Part shown: one piece after another, positions 9,727 to 18,325 of the stretch | How the letters are laid out: each line of letters begins with the position of its first letter | Numbering within the stretch: the first letter of the stretch is position 1 | Origin: Rhodococcoides kyotonense | Lineage (GTDB): Bacteria; Actinomycetota; Actinomycetes; Mycobacteriales; Mycobacteriaceae | DNA length: 64,000 bases | NCBI RefSeq assembly: GCF_900188125.1 | Contig: NZ_FZOW01000001.1 | Location: 91,368 to 155,367 of the forward strand | Direction: 5' to 3' | Position numbers and translations under genes: made by a program | The notes under the pieces: generated by a model | What the model saw: the letters and a program-made list of their open reading frames with translations, nothing else | Database searches by the model: none | Told to the model about the DNA's origin: nothing

Positions 9727-9738
9727 GCCCGATCTCGC

Positions 9739-10584
9739 TCAGGTCGCCGACACCACCCCGGCCGACAGCAACGCCATCACGCCGACACCCAACACGATCC
9801 GGTATCCCACGAACCAGTACAGCGAGTGATTCGCGACGAACTTCAGCAGCCACGCGATCGATGCGTACCCGAGGCCGAACGCGACGACGGTAGCGACCAA
9901 CAGCTGCGGACCGGAGGCGTTCATTCCCTCGCCCGCCGGCTCGAACGCGTCGGGAAGCGAGAACAGACCCGACGCGGTGACCGCGGGAATCGCCAGGAGG
10001 AACGAGAATCGCACTGCCGCTTCACGTTCGAGACCCATGAACAGGCCCGCACTCGTCGTCGCTCCGGATCGCGAGACACCGGGGATCAAGGCCAGACACT
10101 GCGCGGCGCCCATGACGAGCCCGTCACGCGTGGTGATCTTCTCGAGCGGACGACGCTTGGACCCGACGTATTCGGCGACGGCGATGACGATCGCGAACAC
10201 GATGAGCATCGTCGCGATCAGCCACAGGTTGCGAGCACCCGTGCGAATCTGGTCCTTGAACACCAATCCGAGAACACCGATCGGGATCGTGGCGATGATC
10301 ACGTACCAACCGAGCCGGTAGTCCAGTGTGCGCTGCGTCTTGTCACGAAGTCCCACGAACCACGCCTTGACGATACGAACGATGTCGCGCCAGAAGAACA
10401 GCAGCACTGCGGCTTCGGTTCCGAGCTGGGTGACCGCCGTGAACGACGCGCCTGCGTCGTCACCGAAGAACACGCTGGAGACGATCCGTAGGTGGCCCGA
10501 CGACGAGATGGGCAGAAACTCCGTGAGCCCCTGCACTGCGCCGAGAACGATCGCCTGCAGCCAGGTCATCGACTCACCGATCAT
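9739..10584 (-). CDS. uppP: Undecaprenyl-diphosphatase UppP (BacA)
   Basis: An integral membrane phosphatase that recycles undecaprenyl (in this lineage decaprenyl) diphosphate to the monophosphate carrier for cell-wall synthesis. The 281-residue protein shows the family signatures: [15 protein letters not shown] near residues 19-33 and [11 protein letters not shown] around 167-177, carrying the catalytic glutamate, serine and arginine. About eight hydrophobic segments are present. The first ATG has GGGGGAT 7 nt upstream; ATG five codons later is also possible. Its genomic place matches Rv2136c. Confidence 0.95.
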   Translation of the reverse strand: MIGESMTWLQAIVLGAVQGLTEFLPISSSGHLRIVSSVFFGDDAGASFTAVTQLGTEAAVLLFFWRDIVRIVKAWFVGLRDKTQRTLDYRLGWYVIIATIPIGVLGLVFKDQIRTGARNLWLIATMLIVFAIVIAVAEYVGSKRRPLEKITTRDGLVMGAAQCLALIPGVSRSGATTSAGLFMGLEREAAVRFSFLLAIPAVTASGLFSLPDAFEPAGEGMNASGPQLLVATVVAFGLGYASIAWLLKFVANHSLYWFVGYRIVLGVGVMALLSAGVVSAT

Positions 10585-10841
10585 CGAACGATCCCCCGTC
10601 CGCCGTCGCGACTGTCCTGGCCGCGATCACCGAGACGAGCATGAACCGAATCAGCGGGAGGCGATGGATCGAGAAGCATGTTCACGGTCCTGACCGTACC
10701 TAACGGCCGACATGCGCACCGGGCGACACTCGCACCGCCGAGCGCCGCGCACTACTGTGCTGACTCGGCGCGCTCTGCGCCCCACCGCACTAGGCCGCAC
10801 GACCCAGGCCGGATCAACCCAGTTAGGAACTGTCGAACACC
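10585..10841. other. Divergent intergenic region, uppP / aldo-keto reductase
   Basis: 257 bp between two divergent genes. It must hold both promoters, but I see no convincing hexamer pair, operator or RNA gene in it. The small frames across it have no ribosome sites. Confidence 0.5.
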
Positions 10842-11774
10842 ATGAAGCAGAGATCTGTCGGCTCCAGCGGGCTTCGCGTGTCGAGACTCGGACTCGGCAC
10901 TCTCGGGTGGGGAAGCGGCACCGACGGTGACGACGCGGCGGCTCAACTCGCTGCGTTCGCAGAGGCAGGCGGAACCTTGGTCGACACGTCTCCTGCCTAC
11001 GGCGAAGGTCGAGCCCAACGAGTGTTGGCCGAAGTTCTCGACGACGTGGTGCCTCGACGGGATCTCATCGTCAGCGGCGCCGCCGGAGTCACGACACGCG
11101 GCGATACGTACCGGGTCGACTGCTCACGGCGTGCCCTGCTCGGCCAGCTCGAAGAGACGTTGCGTGATCTGGGCACCGACTATCTGGATCTGTGGCAGGT
11201 CGCGGCGTGGGATCCGCATACGCCCGTCGACGAGATCGCCGCCACGTTGGACTACGCAGTCACGAGCGGAAAGGTCCGCTACGTCGGTGCACGCGGGCAT
11301 TTCGGTTGGCAACTCGCGACCGCCGCAGGCGCTGCTGGAGCTGGACGCATCGTTGCGACGCAGGCCGAATATTCGTTGCTGGCACGCGGAATCGAAGACG
11401 AGCTCGTTCCCGCCGCGAGCCACCACGGCGTCGGAATTCTCGCCGCGGTTCCGCTCGCCGGTGGGGTGCTCACCGGCAAGTACCGCAAGGGCACCCCTGC
11501 CGATTCGCGTGGCGCCGACGACCTGCATGCACAGTCCATCGCCGCCTATCTCACGGACGCCGCCGACAACGTCGTCGACGCCACGGTCACCGCTGCCAGT
11601 GGACTGGGCACGTCGCCGCTCGCGGTGTCGCTCGCGTGGGCGCGGGATCGCCCCGGTGTCAGCTCGGCGATCGTCGGCGCGCGCGATCTGGCGCAGCTGA
11701 CCGGTGTGCTCGTCGCCGAGGATCTGGAACTCCCCCGGGCCATCACGGCAGCGTTGGACGACGTCAGCAGCTGA
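10842..11774 (+). CDS. Aldo/keto reductase family protein with incomplete catalytic tetrad
   Basis: A 310-residue (beta/alpha)8 barrel protein of the NADPH-dependent aldo/keto reductase family. D48 and Y53 of the tetrad are present in DTSPAYG. The strand that normally carries the catalytic lysine reads DLIVSGAAG (about 79-80), and the position of the catalytic histidine in LWQVAAWD is A121. The C-terminal cofactor region SSAIVGAR is conserved. Either catalysis is altered or the protein has another role such as cofactor-binding sensor. It stands 25 bp upstream of the heme-uptake operon and on the same strand. The start ATG is supported by the family N-terminus (MKQRSVGSSGLRVS). Confidence 0.88.
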   Translation: MKQRSVGSSGLRVSRLGLGTLGWGSGTDGDDAAAQLAAFAEAGGTLVDTSPAYGEGRAQRVLAEVLDDVVPRRDLIVSGAAGVTTRGDTYRVDCSRRALLGQLEETLRDLGTDYLDLWQVAAWDPHTPVDEIAATLDYAVTSGKVRYVGARGHFGWQLATAAGAAGAGRIVATQAEYSLLARGIEDELVPAASHHGVGILAAVPLAGGVLTGKYRKGTPADSRGADDLHAQSIAAYLTDAADNVVDATVTAASGLGTSPLAVSLAWARDRPGVSSAIVGARDLAQLTGVLVAEDLELPRAITAALDDVSS

Positions 11775-11775
11775 C

Positions 11776-11794
11776 CCTGCACAGGCTAACCTTG
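11776..11794 (+). promoter_or_regulatory. IdeR/DtxR-like half site and leaderless -10 for hmuT
   Basis: Aligned to the IdeR consensus TTAGGTTAGGCTAACCTAA, the right-hand half AGGCTAACCT matches fully while the left half is poor. Inside it TAACCT (11787-11792) fits an actinobacterial -10 hexamer 7 nt before the hmuT GTG, so bound iron regulator would block the promoter. Iron control is known for heme-uptake genes; binding here is inferred. Confidence 0.5.
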
Positions 11795-11799
11795 TCTGC

Positions 11800-12837
11800 G
11801 TGAACGGATTGCGCACGACACGAACACGGATCGCATTCGGTGTCCTCGCGGCGGCTGTGTCCGCCGCGCTCGTCTCGTGCACGGCGACGGAGTCCGGAAG
11901 CGGTGAGCACGCTGCCGGCGCGATCGGACCGCGCACTGCCGTCATCGAGAACCCGGACCCCGAACCGATCGCGGAAGCACCGACGCCGACACTGCCTGCG
12001 ACGACGCGAGGCTTCGACGGCGTCGACGTCACCGTCACCGACACCAGCCGCATCGTCGCGGCCGATCAATACGGCACGCTGGCCACGACGGTGTACGCCC
12101 TGGGGCTCGGCGACAACCTGGTCGGGCGTGACACGTCGGCCGAGTTTCCTGCGGTGGCGAACGTGACCGATGTGACTCCGGGAGGCCATTCACTGAGCGC
12201 CGAAGGAATTCTGGCGCTGAACCCGACGGTCGTCCTGACCGACACCAGCATCGGACCACGCGCGGTGCAGGATCAGCTGCGTGCAGCGGGAATTCCCGTC
12301 GTCTACTTCGATCCCGCCCGAACTCTCGACGGTGTCGGCCCACAGATCGAGGCCGTCGCGTCCGCCCTCGGCGTTCCGCAACAGGGCACGCAGCTCGCCG
12401 ACCGGACCGCGTCGGAGATCGACAGCGCCCGGCAACTCGCGCCCAGTGACGGCGACCCGGTCAAGATCGCGTTCCTGTACATGCGCGGCCCTGCCATCAA
12501 GATGCTCGCCGGACCCGGCTCGGGAGCGGACTCGCTCGTCGCCGCGCTCGGCGCAGAAGACGCAGGTACCGTCTCGGGCCTGACGCAACAGTTCGTTCCG
12601 ATCACCAGCGAAGCCCTGATCGCTGCCGCCCCGGACGTCATCCTGATGATGACAGGCGGCTTGGAGTCCATCGGAGGCGTCGACGGTCTCGAGCAGGTCC
12701 CCGGTATCGCGCAGACACCGGCAGGACAGTCCGAACGCATCGTCGACATGGCCGACGGCGTCGTCCTCAGTTTCGGCCCCAACACCGGGAAGGTGTTGGA
12801 CGCCCTCGCGAAAGCCGTCTACGCACCGGCTTCATGA
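11800..12837 (+). CDS. hmuT: Heme ABC transporter substrate-binding lipoprotein
   Basis: A 345-residue class III periplasmic-binding-type lipoprotein that hands heme (or a related iron compound) to the membrane permease. The start GTG at 11800 gives a short basic N-terminus, a hydrophobic segment and a lipobox ending LVSC at about residues 24-27. The body has the two-lobe fold linked by a long helix, with ILALNPTVVL and AAPDVILMM typical of this family. The stop overlaps hmuU by 4 nt, so T, U and V form one operon. Longer frames to 11704 run into the upstream gene and are rejected. Heme specificity is inferred from operon type and similarity. Confidence 0.85.
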   Translation: MNGLRTTRTRIAFGVLAAAVSAALVSCTATESGSGEHAAGAIGPRTAVIENPDPEPIAEAPTPTLPATTRGFDGVDVTVTDTSRIVAADQYGTLATTVYALGLGDNLVGRDTSAEFPAVANVTDVTPGGHSLSAEGILALNPTVVLTDTSIGPRAVQDQLRAAGIPVVYFDPARTLDGVGPQIEAVASALGVPQQGTQLADRTASEIDSARQLAPSDGDPVKIAFLYMRGPAIKMLAGPGSGADSLVAALGAEDAGTVSGLTQQFVPITSEALIAAAPDVILMMTGGLESIGGVDGLEQVPGIAQTPAGQSERIVDMADGVVLSFGPNTGKVLDALAKAVYAPAS

Positions 12838-13898
12838 CCGCGAAGCTGGAACGGCCGACGCGTCGTCGCTCCCGTACCTGGGTGGTGTTCGGCGCCCTGG
12901 TGGTGCTCGTCGTCGCGCTCGCTCTGATCTCGGCGTGCATGGGCCAGGTGCAGACGACGCCCATGGAGGTCGTCGGGAGCATCTTCCATCGCATCGGTCT
13001 CGACATCGGTCCCATGCCTGCCCACCCGAGCGGTGACGTCACACTGTGGCAGGTCCGGTTTCCGCGTATCGCTCTCGGCGCAGTCGTCGGAGCGAGTCTC
13101 GGCTGCGCCGGTGCGCTGCTCCAGGGCGTGTTCGCGAACCCGCTCGCCGAGCCGGGAGTCATCGGTGTGTCGTCGGGAGCGGCGGTCGGTGCGTCGTCGG
13201 TGTTCGTGCTCGGCAGTGCGTTCGCCGGTGCCTGGTCGGTTGCAGCGGCGGCATTCCTCGGTGGGCTCGTGACGACCGTCCTCGTCTACCTGTTGGCTCG
13301 CGGAGGCGGACGAACCGAGGTCGTCACGTTGATCCTCACCGGAGTGGCCGTCAATGCATTCGCGGGTGGGCTCATCGCATTCTTCACGTTCGTGGCATCC
13401 CCGGCCGCGCGCGAGCAGATCGTGTTCTGGCAACTCGGCTCGCTGGCTGGTGCGACGTGGCAGGCCGTGGCCGTCGTCACACCGCTGGCGGTCGTCGGCG
13501 TCGCGGCATCGATCGCCATCGCACACCGACTCGACCTCCTCGCGCTCGGCGAGGACGTCGCACGCCACCTCGGCGTGAACGTCGAGCGGCTACGCCAGTT
13601 CGCGATCGTCATCGTCGCCTTGTTGGTCGCGTCCGGGGTGGCGTTCACCGGGATCATCCTGTTCGTCGGATTGATCGTGCCTCATCTGATGCGCATGCTT
13701 CTCGGGCCTGCCCACCGAACGCTGGTCCCCGCCAGCGCCCTCGGGGGCGCGGTCGTGCTTCTCGGGTCCGATCTCATCGCGCGCAACCTCGTGCCGAATG
13801 TCGACATGCCGCTGGGCATGATCACCTCGCTCGTCGGTGCGCCCTTCTTCTTCTGGATGCTGAGACGGACACGCGCGAGGCAGGGCGGATGGGCATGA
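12834..13898 (+). CDS. hmuU: FecCD-type heme/iron ABC transporter permease
   Basis: A 354-residue polytopic permease of the BtuC/FecCD family with about ten hydrophobic segments. Family hallmarks are visible: RFPRIALGAVVGASLGCAGA near residues 75-95, the NPLAEPGVIGVSSGA stretch around 103-117, and FVGLIVPHLMRM near the C-terminus. It forms the membrane channel of the hmuTUV importer. Its ATG overlaps the hmuT stop, and its 3' end overlaps hmuV by 10 nt. Confidence 0.92.
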   Translation: MTAKLERPTRRRSRTWVVFGALVVLVVALALISACMGQVQTTPMEVVGSIFHRIGLDIGPMPAHPSGDVTLWQVRFPRIALGAVVGASLGCAGALLQGVFANPLAEPGVIGVSSGAAVGASSVFVLGSAFAGAWSVAAAAFLGGLVTTVLVYLLARGGGRTEVVTLILTGVAVNAFAGGLIAFFTFVASPAAREQIVFWQLGSLAGATWQAVAVVTPLAVVGVAASIAIAHRLDLLALGEDVARHLGVNVERLRQFAIVIVALLVASGVAFTGIILFVGLIVPHLMRMLLGPAHRTLVPASALGGAVVLLGSDLIARNLVPNVDMPLGMITSLVGAPFFFWMLRRTRARQGGWA

Positions 13899-14770
13899 GG
13901 CTCTTCTCGACGCGCGCCGACGCTCTGTCCCCGGTCACACCAGGCGACGTCACGCTACGGGCGCGCGGAGTCGACGCAGTCCGCTCCGGCCGCACCGTCC
14001 TTCGCTCCCTCGACCTCGACATCGTCGCGGGCGAGGTACTCGCGCTCGTCGGTCCGAACGGCGCGGGCAAGTCCACTGCTCTCGGAGTTCTGGCCGGAGA
14101 GATCGGGCCGCGAACGGGACAGGTCGAACTGCACGGACGGCTGCTCTCGGCATGGTCCGACGTGCGCGTCGCTCGCCGGAGGGCAGTGCTCCCACAACAG
14201 CACACCGTCGGCTTCTCGTTCACCGTCGAGCAGGTCGTCCGCATGGGGCGATCACCGTGGAACCGAACTCCACAGCAGGACGACGACGATGCGCAGATCG
14301 GTGCGGCCATGGAGGAATGCGATGTCGAGAGGTTTGCGCATCGACCCTTCTCAAGCCTCTCCGGCGGCGAGCGCGCCCGAACGTCGCTCGCGAGGGTGCT
14401 CGCACAGAACACCACGACACTTCTGCTGGACGAGCCGACGGCGGCGCTGGATCTCGGTCATCAGGAGAAGGTCATGTCGGTCGCGCGAGCACGCGCGAGG
14501 GCCGGAGCAGCTGTCGTCGTCGTGCTGCACGATCTTGCCCTTGCAGCGGCGTACGCCGACCGGGTGGCCGTTCTGCACGACGGCGCACTGGAGGCGGTCG
14601 GCGATCCGAGAGCGGTCCTCCGCGCGGACCTTCTCTCACGTGTGTACGGCCACCCCGTCGAGGTGCTGGATCACCCGGTCACCGGTGCGCTGCTGGTGCT
14701 CCCTATTCGTGACGGCTCAGAAATTGTCGATCAACGAACCGACGCGACCGAGGAACGCCCGGACCGCTGA
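13889..14770 (+). CDS. hmuV: Heme ABC transporter ATP-binding protein
   Basis: The ATPase of the heme importer, 293 residues. Walker A GPNGAGKS is near residues 50-57, the Q-loop lies in VLPQQHTVGF, the signature is LSGGERAR and Walker B is LLLDEPTAALD. The frame is open upstream to 13046, but that part is a shadow of hmuU; the real start is the ATG at 13889 (or 13895), overlapping the hmuU stop as in a coupled operon. The last 54 nt overlap the convergent Rv2137c-like gene, so hmuV may lie at the edge of an inserted segment. Confidence 0.92.
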   Translation: MGMRLFSTRADALSPVTPGDVTLRARGVDAVRSGRTVLRSLDLDIVAGEVLALVGPNGAGKSTALGVLAGEIGPRTGQVELHGRLLSAWSDVRVARRRAVLPQQHTVGFSFTVEQVVRMGRSPWNRTPQQDDDDAQIGAAMEECDVERFAHRPFSSLSGGERARTSLARVLAQNTTTLLLDEPTAALDLGHQEKVMSVARARARAGAAVVVVLHDLALAAAYADRVAVLHDGALEAVGDPRAVLRADLLSRVYGHPVEVLDHPVTGALLVLPIRDGSEIVDQRTDATEERPDR

Positions 14771-15103
14771 CACCTCCCGCGCCGACGCGTCGGACGCATG
14801 GTTGACGGCGTCTCGAACGGCGCCGACGACGCTGCGCTCGTCGGTGAGATCGACGTCGGTGACAGACTGTTCCGCGACGGCCGAGACATCGGACTCATCG
14901 GGAACGGGCGACGTCAGGTTCGCACGATAGATCTCCAGGTAGAGCGTGCTTCTATGCACCCGGAAGGCGAACGGTCGTCCGTCGTCGGTGAGGCCGAATC
15001 CATTGGCATGGGATCCGGTGGTGATCTGCTCCACCGCGAACCGGTTCGTCCCGCTGCGCGAGGATGACGTGCGTGCGGTGTCGATCCGCTGTTCGGTTTC
15101 CAA
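14717..15103 (-). CDS. Conserved hypothetical protein (Rv2137c-like)
   Basis: About 128 residues with no recognised domain. The sequence is soluble, with a central segment HANGFGLTDDGRPFAFRV and a helical C-terminus. I relate it to Rv2137c from size (about 137 residues) and from position next to lppL, not from a confident motif. The TTG at 15103 is preferred because GAGGAG lies 5 nt upstream; an ATG at 15142 without a clear ribosome site would add 13 residues. It converges on hmuV with a 54-nt overlap of coding ends. Confidence 0.65.
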   Translation of the reverse strand: METEQRIDTARTSSSRSGTNRFAVEQITTGSHANGFGLTDDGRPFAFRVHRSTLYLEIYRANLTSPVPDESDVSAVAEQSVTDVDLTDERSVVGAVRDAVNHASDASAREVSAVRAFLGRVGSLIDNF

Positions 15104-15275
15104 CTCGACTCCTCGTTGTCTCCCCGCGAACACGGTACCCATGCCCGTCCGATTTCACTCCGGCGGTCCGGCGGTGTCGGCCCGAGGGCCATCAGGCAGG
15201 CTGGAGGCAGATGCCGTTCTCTGGAAGAACGCATCACTCGACGAGAACCGAACGCCCCCAGGAGCAGACGAATAG

Positions 15276-16304
15276 ATGAAAGACACACGAAGGCCGTGGC
15301 GAATCGCCGTTGTCGTTGCGGCAACGTCAGCTGCACTCCTGGCTTCCGCATGCTCCGAGAACGACAGTGACGACCCGGACGCCGTCCGTATCGAACCACT
15401 GTCGAGAATCGACTCCCCCGACACCACGACCACCCCTGCAGGCGTGGTCACGGCGTCCCCCTTCGGACTGCATTCCACCACATTCGACGCCGACACGCGC
15501 TCCGTCGTCGCACTGTCCGACGACGCGACATCCCTTCTGGTGTTCTCCGCGACGGACGACCCGGCCGCCGCGCCACGCGAGGTGCAGCTGCCAGGTGCGG
15601 CCGCAGCAGTGACCGGGATAGGCGACGGCCGCGTGCTGCTTCCGCTGGATCGCTCGCTGGTCGAGGTGGACCTGCGCACGGCGAGTGTCGATGCGATGGC
15701 CGTGGACGCGAATCTGCTGAGCGCCGTCGTCCTTCCCGACGGACGCTTCGCCACCGGTGACGACAGTGGCACGATTCACGTTCTCGACGCGAACGGCCAA
15801 GAGTCACAGACGATCAGCGGTCTGTCGTCGGTGGACGCACTGGCGTCCACCGAGTACGGGTTGAGCGCGCTCGATCGACATCAGACCTCGCTCACCGAGG
15901 TGAAGGTCGACGACGAGTCCCTCGGTCTGGCGCTGCGCGCCGGCGAAGGTGCGGCAGAACTGGACACCGACCGGTTCGGACGAATTCTGGTGACGGACGC
16001 CGTCGGGCGCGAATTTCTCGTCTACTCGTCCGAAGACCTGCTTCTCCGCCAGCGATTTCCAGTCGATGCGCAGCCGTGGGCCGTCGCTTACGATGACAAG
16101 TCCGACGTCGTCTGGATCAGTCTGCCGGAGGTGAACGAGGTGGTCGGTTACACACTGGAGACGGGGATACCGGTCGAGGTCGACAGGTTCCCGACGGTTC
16201 GCCAGCCGGACTCGATCGCCGTCGACGCCGATACCGGTGATCTGTTCGTCGGATCGGCAGCGGGGAATGGACTGCAGCGGATTTCGGTTTCCGAGGGGCG
16301 ATAG
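15276..16304 (+). CDS. LppL-like lipoprotein with beta-propeller-type repeats
   Basis: A 342-residue exported lipoprotein. Residues 1-29 form a signal peptide ending in LLASAC, with C29-C30 region as the lipidation site. The rest has repeated short blades (VVALSDDATSLLVFS, DGRFATGDDSGTIHVLD, SIAVDADTGDLFVGS) like YncE/SMP-30-type beta-propellers, suggesting a scaffold or ligand-binding protein on the outer face of the membrane. The order Rv2137c-like, this gene, DUF5703, pyrD matches mycobacteria, where the gene is lppL. No enzymatic residues are evident. Confidence 0.82.
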   Translation: MKDTRRPWRIAVVVAATSAALLASACSENDSDDPDAVRIEPLSRIDSPDTTTTPAGVVTASPFGLHSTTFDADTRSVVALSDDATSLLVFSATDDPAAAPREVQLPGAAAAVTGIGDGRVLLPLDRSLVEVDLRTASVDAMAVDANLLSAVVLPDGRFATGDDSGTIHVLDANGQESQTISGLSSVDALASTEYGLSALDRHQTSLTEVKVDDESLGLALRAGEGAAELDTDRFGRILVTDAVGREFLVYSSEDLLLRQRFPVDAQPWAVAYDDKSDVVWISLPEVNEVVGYTLETGIPVEVDRFPTVRQPDSIAVDADTGDLFVGSAAGNGLQRISVSEGR

Positions 16305-16329
16305 TACAGAGCGAAAGGCGATTGCCACT

Positions 16330-16578
16330 GTGCCGAAAAACGACACTTTACGTGCCCGTGTCCCGTCGGATTGGGACATCACATCGGAAGACTGGGAGTA
16401 CATTCCGCTTCGGCTCCCGCCCGACGTCACTCGCGTGACGGCATCGATGCGGCTTGCGATTCAAGCCGAGTTCGGCGGTTGGGAACTGTCCCGGGTTCGG
16501 CTGTACACCGACGGAAGTCGACGGGTTCTCCTCAAGCGTAAAAAGACGACATATCACGTCCCGGAACCGGGAATCTGA
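16330..16578 (+). CDS. DUF5703 family small protein
   Basis: An 82-residue basic protein with the conserved core [15 protein letters not shown] and [23 protein letters not shown]. It is a small conserved actinobacterial family of unknown function usually beside pyrD. The GTG at 16330 is used because the conserved part begins soon after it; upstream frame sequence overlaps lppL. The stop lies 37 nt before pyrD, so the two are probably cotranscribed. Confidence 0.8.
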   Translation: MPKNDTLRARVPSDWDITSEDWEYIPLRLPPDVTRVTASMRLAIQAEFGGWELSRVRLYTDGSRRVLLKRKKTTYHVPEPGI

Positions 16579-16615
16579 TCCCGCAACGCGGGATTTCCAA
16601 GTAGAGAGAAGATCT

Positions 16616-17695
16616 GTGGGTCACACGTTGTATCGCGCTTTGCTTCGGCTGATGTTCCTTCTCCCACCCGAGAGGATCCATCACATCGCATTCGGCGCGA
16701 TACGCGCAGTGACCGCGTTCTCTCCCGCGCGGACTCTCGTGAGGAAGCTTCTCGTCGTCGACGACCCGCTGTTGCGGAGCACGGTGTTCGGCGTCGACTT
16801 CCCCGCTCCCCTCGGCCTGGCCGCGGGATTTGACAAGAACGCGGAGGGTGTCGACGCCTGGGGTCCACTCGGATTCGGATTCGCCGAGATCGGCACCGTC
16901 ACGGCGCAGGCGCAGCCGGGCAACCCCCAACCACGTCTGTTCCGTCTGCCGGAGGACCGTGCGCTCGTCAACCGCATGGGGTTCAACAATCACGGGGCAG
17001 GCGCGGCCGCCGGGATCCTGCGTGGTCGCCGCGGCGGCGTTCCGATCGGCGCCAACATCGGTAAGACCAAGGTCACCCCTGCTGCGGACGCGGCCGCCGA
17101 CTACACCGCGAGCGCAACCCTTCTCGGCCCTCTCGCCGACTTTCTGGTCGTCAACGTCAGCTCCCCCAACACCCCTGGCCTTCGGGATCTCCAAGCGGTG
17201 GAATCGCTTCGTCCGATCCTGGTCGCGGTGCAAAACGCCGTCTCGATACCCGTACTGGTGAAGATCGCCCCCGACCTGTCCGACGACGACGTCGACGCGG
17301 TGGCCGATCTCGCCGTCGAACTCGGCTTGGCCGGAATCGTCGCGACGAACACCACCATCAGCCGAGCCGGCCTGCGCACCGACGCCGCCGTCGTCGACGC
17401 CGCAGGCGCGGGCGGTGTGTCCGGCACTCCGGTCGCCGAGCGTTCGGTCGAGGTTCTTCGACGATTGCACGCGCGGGTCGGTGGACGTATCGCGCTGATA
17501 TCCGTCGGCGGTATCGAAACCGCCGACCAGGCGTGGGAAAGAATCACGGCAGGCGCGTCGCTGGTGCAGGGCTACACCGGATTCATCTACGGTGGCCCGT
17601 TCTGGATGCGGCGCATCAACAAGGGAATCGCGCAGCGGCTTCGTGCGCACGGTTTCTCCGAGCTGTCCGAGGCCGTCGGCTCGGCCGCACGCTGA
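16616..17695 (+). CDS. pyrD: Dihydroorotate dehydrogenase (quinone), class 2
   Basis: Oxidises dihydroorotate to orotate with FMN and quinone at the membrane, fourth step of pyrimidine synthesis. The protein has 359 residues with an N-terminal amphipathic, membrane-associating helix typical of class 2 enzymes. [21 protein letters not shown], the catalytic-serine stretch [13 protein letters not shown], the KIAPDL lysine and the FMN-phosphate glycine motif in [17 protein letters not shown] are all visible. GTG at 16616 follows AGAGAAG; the frame upstream overlaps DUF5703. Confidence 0.96.
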   Translation: MGHTLYRALLRLMFLLPPERIHHIAFGAIRAVTAFSPARTLVRKLLVVDDPLLRSTVFGVDFPAPLGLAAGFDKNAEGVDAWGPLGFGFAEIGTVTAQAQPGNPQPRLFRLPEDRALVNRMGFNNHGAGAAAGILRGRRGGVPIGANIGKTKVTPAADAAADYTASATLLGPLADFLVVNVSSPNTPGLRDLQAVESLRPILVAVQNAVSIPVLVKIAPDLSDDDVDAVADLAVELGLAGIVATNTTISRAGLRTDAAVVDAAGAGGVSGTPVAERSVEVLRRLHARVGGRIALISVGGIETADQAWERITAGASLVQGYTGFIYGGPFWMRRINKGIAQRLRAHGFSELSEAVGSAAR

Positions 17696-17707
17696 CCTGG
17701 TACCTGC

Positions 17708-17740
17708 AGGTGGGACGCGGTCGTCGACCGCGTCCCACCT
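17708..17740. terminator. Bidirectional hairpin between pyrD and PEBP gene
   Basis: A perfect inverted repeat (AGGTGGGACGCGGT and its complement, 5-nt loop) fills the 48-bp gap between convergent stops. It has a 14-bp GC-rich stem and no long T tract. It probably ends both transcripts. Confidence 0.85.
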
Positions 17741-17743
17741 CGA

Positions 17744-18271
17744 TCATGCTTCGTACACTCCGGTCAGCACCGCACGCCCGATCGCGTGCGAGAACAGGTT
17801 GAAACCGAGGTACGCAGGCGTTGCGGTCTCGTCGACCTCGAGGCGCTCCACATCCACCGCGTGCACCGCGAAGATGTAGCGGTGGGGTCCGTGCCCGGCC
17901 GGCGGAGCAGCGCCGATGTAGCGGAAGAGCCCCGCGTCGTTCTTCAGCGTCACTGCGGAGGTGGGGATCGCAGTGCCGCCGTCGTCCCCCGCACCGGCGA
18001 CGAGAGACGTCGTCGTCGCGGGAATGTTGGCGACGGCCCAGTGCCAGAAGCCCGACGCCGTCGGCGCGTCGGGATCGTATGCGGTCACCACGAAACTCTT
18101 GGTGCCCTCGGGAAAACCGGACCAGGACAGCTGCGGCGAGTTGTCGTGCCCTCCCGCACCCATGATGCCGCTGACCTGTTGCGCGTCGAGCGTTGCTCCC
18201 TCCTGAAAGTCCTCCGAGGTGAGCTGGAACGACGGCAGGTCAGGCAGAGCAGCGTACGGGTCGTGTGTCAT
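17744..18271 (-). CDS. YbhB/YbcL family PEBP protein (Rv2140c-like)
   Basis: A 175-residue phosphatidylethanolamine-binding/Raf-kinase-inhibitor-like protein. Family motifs are [18 protein letters not shown] near residues 43-60, the DPDAPT loop with following FWHWAV near 68-84, and [12 protein letters not shown] near 130. These line the small anion/phospholipid-headgroup pocket. Its ligand in actinobacteria is unknown. A good ribosome site (AAAGGA) lies 6 nt before the ATG. It is in the same order relative to pyrD and dapE2 as Rv2140c. Confidence 0.93.
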   Translation of the reverse strand: MTHDPYAALPDLPSFQLTSEDFQEGATLDAQQVSGIMGAGGHDNSPQLSWSGFPEGTKSFVVTAYDPDAPTASGFWHWAVANIPATTTSLVAGAGDDGGTAIPTSAVTLKNDAGLFRYIGAAPPAGHGPHRYIFAVHAVDVERLEVDETATPAYLGFNLFSHAIGRAVLTGVYEA

Positions 18272-18325
18272 CGAGAATCCTTTCGAAACATGGTGTCTCT
18301 CCTGCGCTGGTTCCCGCTCCCGCTG

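Noticed and set aside
9655..9738. Possible CRISPR array
   Set aside because: Only two adjacent copies without spacers, and no cas gene is in the window.
13046..13888. Apparent 281-codon N-terminal extension of HmuV
   Set aside because: It is the +1 shadow of hmuU; the ATPase similarity begins only after 13889.
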